Below are positions 24,801-30,455 of a stretch of DNA of 30,455 bases, piece by piece (positions within the stretch are counted from its first letter, which is position 1; the number at the start of each line of letters is the position of its first letter). Source of the DNA: Saccoglossus kowalevskii (lineage: Eukaryota > Hemichordata > Enteropneusta > Harrimaniidae). The stretch spans positions 312,460 through 342,914 of the forward strand of contig NW_003141311.1 of NCBI RefSeq assembly GCF_000003605.2. Direction: 5' to 3'. Below the pieces are notes generated by a model, which was given only the letters and a program-made list of their open reading frames with translations, made no database searches and had not been told where the DNA came from. The translations under genes were made by a program, and so were the position numbers.

Positions 24801-25647
24801 TTATATTTTTTGCTGTTTGTTAATATTGTAATAAACATAACACACTTGACCTCTGTGCTCAATGCGTGCGCATACTAGAGAAATAGTAACAGATAAATTG
24901 ATTGCATTCATTCACTCGCTAAAGCGTGTTTATTTATTTATTTGTCAATTATATTTATAATTGTAAAGTAACATTCATTCATTCATTCATTTATTTGTTT
25001 CAGCCAACCAACATGTGTTGAATTGTAAAACATGTGGGGGTGAGTGCAAAGCGGAATGTGGCCAGGGAAAGATAGAAGCTGCTGGTTCATGCAAGTGCCT
25101 CACAGATTACAGCCAGAAATGTTGCATAGGTAAGACACTATACATCAATAAATCCCGTACTTGCAAAAACAAATTACAACCTATTCAAAACTACTAAAAA
25201 CATTGTTTAATGTTATCATAACTTATACGATTTGTTTGCTGCAGATGATCCGACAGAAATTAAATGCGAGAAGCACGGTAAAGGACAATGCAGACCACTC
25301 TGTGGTAAGGGCTTCCAAAGAGCGCCAGTAGACTGGAAGTGCCAAGATGAAGGCACCATGTGTTGTATTGGTAAGTGAATCCAACAACTGTGAACTGTGT
25401 TCTAATTAAGCTATCGAAATCTCCTCATGGATTTGACCCACAAGATATTTGAGTATCCAATCAATGATGTCTGTATTAATGTTGGGGGATACCTTACTTT
25501 GCAGACAATCAACAAGAACTTTCCAAGAGCTTAAGGCGTCAAGTTGATCTAGAAATCGACGAGGAGTTAAGAGATGACGAAGCGTTTCTTCCCCCGACGA
25601 CTGGTCCTCCATCCACACCAGGATATTTATTGGACGAAGTCGAATAA
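18806..25647 (+). CDS. Secreted tandem beta-defensin-like protein, 10 cysteine domains, 13 coding exons
   Basis: Spliced CDS: 18806-18889, 19181-19256, 19386-19517, 21459-21584, 22748-22867, 23052-23174, 23471-23605, 23708-23833, 24159-24278, 24622-24744, 25004-25129, 25245-25370, 25505-25647. These sum to 1560 nt (519 residues plus TAA) with GT-AG borders and a consistent frame throughout. Residues 1-27 form a signal peptide. Residues 28-53 form a basic pro-segment with an REKR site at 42-45. Residues 54-472 hold ten cysteine domains, one per exon, with 74 cysteines. Residues 473-519 are an acidic tail. The spacing C-x6/7-C-x3/4-C-x12-C-x4/7-CC, usually with GG-x-C before the second canonical cysteine, is that of the beta-defensin fold; the C-terminal domain of big defensins and the spiny-lobster defensins are invertebrate examples. 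Role is inferred: secreted innate-immunity, protein-binding or venom-type factor. Charges of the domains are mixed, so a classic cationic microbicide is not assured. I recognise no named ortholog. Confidence 0.88.
18890..19180 (+). other. Intron 1
   Basis: GTAAGT to CTTCTAG, 291 bp, phase 0. Nothing coding seen; a short A/T-rich run lies near 19125-19145. Confidence 0.75.
19181..19256 (+). CDS. Exon 2: basic pro-segment with furin-type site (residues 29-54)
   Basis: The acceptor is CCCTTCTAG and the donor CAAG|GTGAGA. The 76-nt exon converts phase 0 to phase 1. This is exactly what is needed to join exon 1 to exon 3, where a direct join would read a wrong frame to an early stop. It encodes a Lys/Arg-rich stretch in which Arg42-Glu-Lys-Arg45 fits the R-x-K/R-R furin consensus, followed by Lys46. 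Cleavage there would release the defensin-like array from a short N-terminal propeptide. It is short and without a conserved domain, so confidence rests on frame logic, splice sites and the processing motif. Confidence 0.75.
19386..19517 (+). CDS. Exon 3: domain 1, six-cysteine beta-defensin-like (residues 54-97)
   Basis: Acceptor CATTTTTTCAG, donor ATAG|GTGAGT, phase 1-1. Cysteines at residues 63, 70, 75, 88, 95 and 96 give C-x6-C-x4-C-x12-C-x6-CC, with GG-x-C before the second cysteine. The first two spacings and the x6-CC end match human beta-defensin 1, and the middle loop is a few residues longer. This is the domain that most directly identifies the fold. It has aromatic residues (Y, W, Y) around the third cysteine and a near-neutral charge. 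Confidence 0.88.
19518..21458 (+). other. Intron 3 (largest in the coding region)
   Basis: GTGAGT to AACAG, 1941 bp, phase 1. I looked for skipped or decayed cysteine exons (CC-I-GT, GG-x-C patterns) on the plus strand and found none. It holds a 106-codon plus-strand ORF at 20616-20936 and 101- and 102-codon minus-strand ORFs, none with a recognisable domain, and short AT palindromic runs near 20230-20250. Confidence 0.7.
21459..21584 (+). CDS. Exon 4: domain 2, eight-cysteine defensin-like (residues 98-139)
   Basis: Acceptor GTTAACAG, donor ACAA|GTAAGT, phase 1-1. The 42 residues follow the eight-cysteine pattern C-x3-C-x3-C-x3-C-x10-C-x-C-x6-CC with CGGQC in the middle. It is mildly basic by count. 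It ends CCT rather than the CCI of nearly all sister domains. It is separated from domain 1 by the largest coding-region intron (1.94 kb). Confidence 0.88.
21585..22747 (+). other. Intron 4
   Basis: GTAAGT to TTACAG, 1163 bp, phase 1. It contains a short TA run near 22073-22085 and no supported gene. Confidence 0.7.
22748..22867 (+). CDS. Exon 5: domain 3, eight-cysteine defensin-like (residues 140-179)
   Basis: Acceptor TTGTTACAG, donor ATAG|GTAGGT, phase 1-1. Pattern C-x3-C-x3-C-x3-C-x10-C-x-C-x4-CC in 40 residues, with DG-x-C replacing the usual GG-x-C. The genomic reading frame is also open upstream through the intron, which makes a longer ORF there, but the spliced start is fixed by the acceptor and phase. 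Confidence 0.87.
   Translation, partial: RTHQLLAAQPPAMVNVERPAVNTKLWHRKVVHAKLGSAA
23052..23174 (+). CDS. Exon 6: domain 4, eight-cysteine defensin-like (residues 180-220)
   Basis: Acceptor CTCCACAG, donor ATTC|GTGAGT, phase 1-1. The 41 residues carry C-x3-C-x3-C-x3-C-x10-C-x-C-x5-CC with CGGMC, then a G-E-I turn after the fourth cysteine, shared in form by several domains. Mildly basic. A 138-codon antisense ORF over this and the previous exon is a shadow. Confidence 0.87.
23471..23605 (+). CDS. Exon 7: domain 5, acidic six-cysteine defensin-like (residues 221-265)
   Basis: Acceptor GTTTCAATAG, donor ATCG|GTTAGT, phase 1-1. At 45 residues it is the longest domain. Pattern C-x7-C-x4-C-x12-C-x6-CC. 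It carries 14 Asp/Glu against two Arg, including five consecutive Glu after the third cysteine. Neither extra cysteine of the eight-cysteine class is present. The charge is opposite to that expected of a microbicidal defensin, so the domain may be a charge-balancing, metal-binding or spacer module (inference). Confidence 0.84.
23708..23833 (+). CDS. Exon 8: domain 6, eight-cysteine defensin-like (residues 266-307)
   Basis: Acceptor TTAATTCTAG, donor ATAG|GTAAGC, phase 1-1. The 42 residues show C-x3-C-x3-C-x3-C-x10-C-x-C-x6-CC with NG-x-C. The first-to-second cysteine linker (DDEHEIT) is acidic, whereas the C-terminal loop (TKEGKK) is basic. Confidence 0.87.
24159..24278 (+). CDS. Exon 9: domain 7, eight-cysteine defensin-like (residues 308-347)
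   Basis: Acceptor GCAATTTTTAG, donor ATAG|GTGAGA, phase 1-1. The 40 residues follow C-x3-C-x3-C-x3-C-x10-C-x-C-x4-CC. It shares the ten-residue block CNQACGGRCR with domain 8, yet the two DNA copies differ by seven synonymous changes, a sign of protein-level selection. No ORF of 60 codons exposes this exon; it was found by reading the sequence. Confidence 0.87.
   Translation, partial: KILVFWSAIKRAEEDVEPNVKKVKCNLLPIVNVARENVV
24622..24744 (+). CDS. Exon 10: domain 8, eight-cysteine defensin-like (residues 348-388)
   Basis: Acceptor TTTCATTTAG, donor ATAA|GTAAGT, phase 1-1. Pattern C-x3-C-x3-C-x3-C-x10-C-x-C-x5-CC in 41 residues. The linker starts A-D-P, one of the [EDAP]-[ND]-P linkers that recur before domains 2, 4, 5, 7, 8 and 10. 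Confidence 0.88.
24972..24992 (+). repeat. ATTC microsatellite in a splice acceptor tract
   Basis: About four to five ATTC units directly before TTATTTGTTTCAG, the acceptor of exon 11. Length change here would alter the branch-point to acceptor distance. A TTTATTTATTTATTTG run lies just upstream at about 24930-24944. Confidence 0.75.
25004..25129 (+). CDS. Exon 11: domain 9, eight-cysteine defensin-like (residues 389-430)
   Basis: The acceptor is TTTGTTTCAG, whose pyrimidine tract contains an ATTC microsatellite. Donor ATAG|GTAAGA, phase 1-1. Pattern C-x2-C-x3-C-x3-C-x10-C-x-C-x7-CC: one residue is missing between the first two cysteines relative to the other eight-cysteine domains, and the last loop is the longest. 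Confidence 0.87.
25245..25370 (+). CDS. Exon 12: domain 10, six-cysteine defensin-like (residues 431-472)
   Basis: Acceptor TTTGCTGCAG, donor ATTG|GTAAGT, phase 1-1. Pattern C-x7-C-x3-C-x12-C-x6-CC in 42 residues. It aligns without gaps to the eight-cysteine domain 2. Against that domain, the first extra cysteine is Gly and the second is Trp, so both extra cysteines are replaced together. Near-neutral overall. Confidence 0.87.
25505..25647 (+). CDS. Exon 13: acidic C-terminal tail and stop (residues 473-519)
   Basis: Acceptor CTTACTTTGCAG, phase 1 entry, TAA at 25645-25647. The 47 residues have no cysteine. They contain a dibasic LRR pair, then an Asp/Glu-rich stretch, then a Pro/Thr-rich segment (PPTTGPPSTP) and an acidic end. 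About 13 acidic residues against four basic. It has no membrane or GPI-type hydrophobic end, so the product should be soluble. AATAAA at 25643-25648 overlaps the stop and is probably too early to be the poly(A) signal. Confidence 0.82.
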
Positions 25648-26861
25648 AAAATCTAAAGGGATTTACAAGATTGCGCATGAAGAGCACGTGTATATCTGTA
25701 TATATCTGTGACACGTGTATATATTATAAACATATATATATAGTATATATATATATATATATATAAACACATACATACTATATGTATATATACTATATTC
25801 AATAATGTAAATATATAATGATAATAACTAACAATCTTATTATCTTTATGCTAATACGATTATGTAGAGTAAATATATAAGGGTCGATAAAGAAATTAAG
25901 CAAGGTACAGTGATTACTCAAAAGATCGAACTAAAGTTGTGTAATTACATAGTTGCCCACCGTTATCAACTTTATTGACCTTTTTCTGTGTATATCATTT
26001 ACAATGGTTAGAGTGAGTTTTCTGAATACTACCAGATACGGCAAATTAGTCAATAAGCGGAGATGGAGGTTAGATACCGTTGTTTATGTTAAACTCTGCC
26101 ATATATATGTAGACAGAGGGGGTAAAGAATATTTTTGGCGAACCACTGCATTTATGTATTACATCAATGCATCAATGATATATGACTTCAACACTGTAGT
26201 CTATATTTCAGGAAATGGTCAGCTTTTCCAGCTAATACACTTATTATACTATGTACTTCTTTAATATACAAGTATTTAAGAAAGATTGACAATTGACGTG
26301 TATTGTGTTACATAAATGTGAATTGCATCATGTTAAAAGTTTCCACCCTATATCAACAAACGAAAGTTTCATAGGTCTGTATTCTATTCCGACTTAGTTA
26401 AAAGGTTAGACTATGGCATGGTATGGTATTGATGATAATTAGGCTATTACCTGTGTCATATACTTTGCTAGGGATGTATGGTGACATCAAAGTCAATATA
26501 ACTCTAGAAAGTAGAATCAACATTCAATTCTATTTAACCTACTGTAAGAATAACTTGTGGTGATTTGGTAACCATCAGTAAAGGGAGACCAGTTCGTATG
26601 AAGTACCGAGAAAACATGTCCATTCCCTGTGGCTCATATCCTGTAGTATAACTGTTGGCTACATATCTTTGGCCAGTCTATTGAAATATTTAATGATATG
26701 GGAGCTATTCCTGATTCTCGTATCCTACAATCTTACATTCTATTTTTCTGAAAATAACAAATATTAAAAAAAATATGTATTAATAACTTTCTTTCTCTTT
26801 AAAACTATCTCAATTTGTATTAACTTCGTTGTAATTTCTGTACATATATATTTCCACCACA
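25648..26861 (+). other. 3' flank and probable 3' UTR; no further gene
   Basis: No clear AATAAA is seen in the first several hundred bases after the one that overlaps the stop. A 103-codon ORF at 25953-26264 has no recognisable domain and begins at TTG; its first ATG is internal. The transcript end cannot be placed. Confidence 0.4.
25730..25800. repeat. TA microsatellite in the 3' flank
   Basis: An uninterrupted TA run of about 11 units at 25744-25765 is flanked by impure TATATG/TATATA runs. It begins about 85 bp after the stop codon and lies in the probable 3' UTR. Two CACGTGTATAT boxes (25685, 25712) precede it. Confidence 0.8.
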
Positions 26862-27330
26862 TTGACCCCTTTGGTTAGAAACACTATATCATATATTCTT
26901 GAATTAACTTTTGGGATAAGAACACCATGTACTTTTGGATCAACCCTTGGGGCTAGAGACATCATGTAACATATTCTTATCATATGATATATTTTTGGAT
27001 TAACCCTTTGTGATCGTGACATCATGTATTCTTTGACTAGCCCTGGAGCAGACATTATACAACATATTTTCACTTAACGCCCGGGACTATAGAAACCGTA
27101 TTATATATTCTTGGTTAAAACCGCAGGGGCTAGAAACATTACATCATACTTTATTTTGGAATTAAGCATTGGGGATGGAGACATCATATCATATATTCTC
27201 TGTTTAGCCCTGGGGCTATAGACATGGTATCATAACATTCTAGGATTAACACCGGGAACAGAGACATTATTTATATCCTATATTCTGGGTTGACCCCGGG
27301 ATAGACACTTCATATACTATATTCTTGGAT
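26862..27330 (+). repeat. Minisatellite, about 11 diverged copies of ~43 bp
   Basis: Each unit reads roughly TTAACCC-TGGGGCTAGAGACATCAT followed by a TATCATATATTCTTGGA-like end. Anchors of the GACATCAT type lie at about 26878, 26921, 26957, 27016, 27050, 27091, 27131, 27178, 27222, 27261 and 27302, a mean period close to 43 bp. Copies are diverged in length and sequence. The 87-codon minus-strand ORF inside is caused by the repetition. Confidence 0.75.
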
Positions 27331-28099
27331 GTATAGGTGTCGTTAAGCTACTCTGGGCAGCATATAATGAATGAACAGGCGTAAATCGTAGTTAAAAATT
27401 ACCGCCGAAATCTCAATCGAGAAAAGAAAGAGAGACATCTACGAGATCTACCGCCATCGCGTCTGAACACTGAGAGTATTGGCATTAAAAGAATGGAACA
27501 CTGTTTGAGAAAAAAAAAATCAAATCTCGTGGCTCCTTTTCTTGCAACAAGGTCTCGGCGGCCATTTTTTTCTAAGGTCTATTGAAACTTGACAAAAGAT
27601 ATCTTGTAAAAGTTGTTTTCCATTTAAATCAAAATCCATTTTAATCTGGGCAATGTTGGGACTATAAACAATTGTTTTTGTTTGTTTAGCTGTGTAGTAA
27701 ATATGTATATTTTATTTTATGTTCACTAAATTACAATCACTGAAATTCAACCCTGATATGTGTATTTACTTTTAGGCTAACTCTTTGTCGCTATGGCTAC
27801 CGAATAAACTCATTTACACAATTCTTTCACCTAACTATGCCGTTTGATTTGTTCTTCTGTATATTCAGTAGTTGACAAACATTGGTTATTTTGTACATTG
27901 AAATATCAAACCATTCAACTAATATTTGTATATATGATATATTTAGGATTTTACACTTTGTGAACTTGTGTAATATCTCTCCAAGTACAAGTAACGCTAA
28001 CGCGTATGCAAATGATTTTGCTTTTATTTTTTTAGAAAAAAACATGCATAATGACTGTGTACACATCAAACATTTAATTCTGCAGTTATTTTCTCTTTA
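27331..28099. other. Non-coding flank between minisatellite and LINE remnant
   Basis: Nothing recognised. GGCGGCCATTTT at 27557-27568 also occurs at 9-20, at the start of the window. Confidence 0.5.
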
Positions 28100-28830
28100 C
28101 CCATGCCCCTCGGGAGTCAGTACTTGCTCCAATATTGCTCAAATTGTATACACCATAAACGACGACGACGATACTCAAAACTACCTGTTTTTCGACTTGA
28201 ATTATCTTGATAGTAATATATCACAAGTGGAAAGTGATATCCAGACTCGGATGACGACGAGTTTCTTAAAGTTGAACTCTGACAAAACTGAACTATTATA
28301 TTCCTGGTTCACGTCAAAACATGTGTGAATTCAATATACCCTTCATACAGATAAATTGCAGCGCCATTATCGCTGCAACGTTCCTTAATACGGTATCCCT
28401 CAAGTCAACATAAAGAAACATCAACGCAAAGTCCAGAAGACAACAGCTCATTTAATGCAAAAATTAAAAAGTGTGATCAGTTACATTGGTTGCCGATGTA
28501 ACAAGATTTCTCTAATAATCTTTCTCCCCATTCATGAGACAACTCCTCCATATATTAGTAACCTACTGACACTTTATAAACCTGCTCGTAATATTTCGGC
28601 TTTTTTAATATTAAATAAAATGTTATCAAATATACCACTAGATACTACAAAACATTTGGGCAGCGTGCTTTTTATTATGCTCTTTCTTAGTTATGAAACG
28701 ATCTATCATTTGATGTAAAGGTCCCAATATTCAAACGGAAGTTTATTTTTGTTTAAACTCGATTATTATTATTGAGAATTGTTTATGCGTTATTAAGCGC
28801 CTTTCAGCATTTAGTTTTTTTTATTAAAAA
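28100..28830 (+). mobile_element. CR1/L2-like LINE remnant: RT palm to 3' end
   Basis: Pieces in shifting frames follow the order of a LINE reverse transcriptase. S-V-L-A-P-I-L-L-K-L-Y-T lies at 28117-28152. D-D-D-D-T-Q-N-Y-L-F-F-D (from the Y/F-ADD motif region) and F-L-K-L-N-S-D-K-T-E-L-L lie at about 28160-28300. L-H-W-L-P-M is near 28481, P-P-Y-I-S-N-L-L-T-L-Y near 28548, G-Q-R-A-F near 28658, N-D-L near 28698, and a final A-F-Q-H-L near 28800. The expected YADD has decayed, and there are several stops. Non-functional. The 148- and 87-codon ORFs here are pieces of it. Confidence 0.7.
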
Positions 28831-30455
28831 ACCCCTAACATCAAGAGATAAGAAAACTACGTTATACAAATGTCTACTTATTATTTAGGTTTTGGCGGTA
28901 AATTTAGACTATGCACATCTTTCAGCTTCAATGCTTTAAGCGAAAGCGAGGCTCAAGCGAAAAAAATATCGAGACATCCAGAAGGCCCCCACACACACTA
29001 CTTATGAACTAGTTGACAATTTGCGCCCTCGTGCGTCGAGTAAATTTATGTTCGTTAAAAGGTATGATATAGATGTCCATCGTCTATGTGGTCGTAAAAC
29101 CCTGACTCCTTCGTGGCGCCTCATTTAAGCATTGAGTGGTCGTTTGCTTTCATTGGCTTACAGGCATTGTCGGTGTATATTGTCAGAGTATGTTTGAAAT
29201 GTAGCAAAAACAAATACTCAGGGGTGGGTGAGAATGGATATTTATCGTCGTGTAATGCAAATGTTCCTGGGAGGTGGGAACGGTAAATTTGTATTTATTT
29301 ATTTAATGAACTACGCGTTGTATACAAGTAATCGAGACGGAATATTGACATCACACTTTAGACTGACATTTTACAAGTAAACTACTCGCAATCCCAACTG
29401 CAACAGAAATATAAAATGGATGGTCATGTGGTGGCGCAATTCAAAAAAATTGAGATTTGTCACGTCGTGTGTGGGCGCACTGAAGACTACACAACTCGTT
29501 GACGTACGTTAACTCAAATAAAGTATATACGTGATAATGTTGTCGCAATCATTATTTAATCAATTATTCTTCAATTCGGCGAATATTAGAAGCAATTGGT
29601 TTTTATTTCCCCTAATCAGCGATCACATGACATTTACATTTGGTGAGCTGTAATTTATTCATTAATTTATATTTTGAGAAAAGAAAAGAAAGTCAATAGA
29701 CATCATCCTATACTAGAACATACAGTTACCAAATTATACATTATTATGACTTATACCCGGGGTTTATGTCTGATATATTTCAGTCAGTTAGGAGATTCAC
29801 GAAACTACATTGGTATAGTAATTATTGGCTTCGTATCCGACACAGAACCTACTTGCATCAGTGTATTACCTGGATGATTCACATCCGAGCAATTATAGGT
29901 GCTTTAATAACAAAGCAACAAGACAAATTGAAATTCACATAGAATATATTGCTATCGATCACACAATTGTGTAAGTCTTGAATTCAATAAAATTATAAGA
30001 AATTTCTCAATGAACATGTATTTATTAGTGTACTATATATCTATATATGTATATATATTTATATTTACAATGTTATTTATATTCAAGATTATATTTCCAA
30101 ATCGATTGAGAACCACATAAGCCTCATTGCGTGTATATTATACCAGAATATATCCAGAAAATGTTAATCGAAGCAAATTGGTCAACAATTCTAGAAACTC
30201 CATGATTATACAAAGGTTTAAAGATTAATGGATGAAACAATATAATGTTTCGTTATAACGGTGATATTGGTATTTATAACAACTGTTTAAAATACAATGT
30301 TTTTCCTTAAATGTTTGCAGTGAACTCTAAAGAGATTTGTTTAATACAACAAACTTCATGGTTTTATTTATTGTCCTAATTGTTGTCAGTGAAATTGTTT
30401 TATTTGAACGCTGAACGTAGACGCAAGTAGTGAGAACCTAGTATAGCTTACACTT
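28831..30455. other. Non-coding to the window end
   Basis: No domain-bearing ORF. The 67-codon ORF at 29674-29877 is unsupported. Low-complexity TATA-type runs lie near 30030-30080. Confidence 0.55.

Noticed and set aside
25643-25648. AATAAA as the poly(A) signal
   Set aside because: It overlaps the stop codon, leaving almost no 3' UTR; kept only as a note because no better signal was seen nearby.
25953-26264. 103-codon ORF downstream of the stop
   Set aside because: Starts at TTG, has no recognisable features and no splice site linking it to the gene; more likely chance in the 3' flank.
27882-28328. 148-codon ORF taken as a gene
   Set aside because: Its C-terminal part matches LINE reverse transcriptase (DDTQ, FLKLNSDKTE), and the matching frames upstream and downstream are shifted: transposon debris.

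Overview
This is an A+T-rich, intron-containing, repeat-laden eukaryotic window. It most likely comes from a marine invertebrate. That is inferred from the mix of decayed CR1/L2-like LINE, DIRS-like and short interspersed repeats, and from beta-defensin-type cysteine domains, which outside vertebrates are known from molluscs, brachiopods, amphioxus, horseshoe crabs and some crustaceans. The phylum cannot be fixed from the sequence. There are no bacterial features, tRNAs, rRNAs or CRISPR arrays that I can see.

The one intact gene I can defend is on the plus strand at 18806-25647. I assembled it by hand as 13 coding exons (1560 nt of CDS including the stop, 519 residues). It encodes a secreted multidomain protein. 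Exon 1 is a signal peptide, exon 2 is a short basic pro-segment with a furin-type REKR site, exons 3-12 each encode one beta-defensin-like cysteine domain, and exon 13 is an acidic, proline-containing tail. All junctions from exon 2 onward are phase 1, so every domain exon is a frame-neutral module. Three domains (1, 5, 10) have the plain six-cysteine beta-defensin spacing. The other seven have two more cysteines, always gained or lost together, which suggests a fourth disulphide. Domain 5 is strikingly acidic. No dibasic cleavage sites lie in the inter-domain linkers, so the product looks like a string of ten linked defensin-like beads rather than a precursor chopped into peptides. This tandem 'poly-defensin' is the candidate undescribed system of the window.

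Upstream (1-18.4 kb) I find only decayed elements: a RecQ-like helicase fragment lacking its Walker lysine (1.2-1.4 kb), a short reading frame broken by one stop (1.5-1.8 kb), two degenerate tandem arrays (2.8-3.1 and 3.4-3.7 kb), a Penelope-like terminal motif pair (3.56-3.99 kb), a DIRS-like reverse-transcriptase/RNase H remnant (4.56-5.0 kb), a CCTCC-AA-GGAGG interspersed repeat with internal repeats (5.4-6.0 kb) and a LINE tail (6.07-6.2 kb). From about 6.2 to 18.3 kb there is no convincing coding sequence. An island at 12.33-12.87 kb, with paired CRE palindromes, a POU-like inverted repeat and a candidate splice donor, could be a promoter and non-coding first exon. A four-copy repeat ending in a hairpin lies 270-465 bp before the start codon.

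Downstream (25.65-30.45 kb) are a TA microsatellite, an eleven-copy ~43 bp minisatellite (26.86-27.33 kb) and a frameshifted CR1/L2-like LINE 3' end (28.1-28.83 kb), with no further genes recognised.
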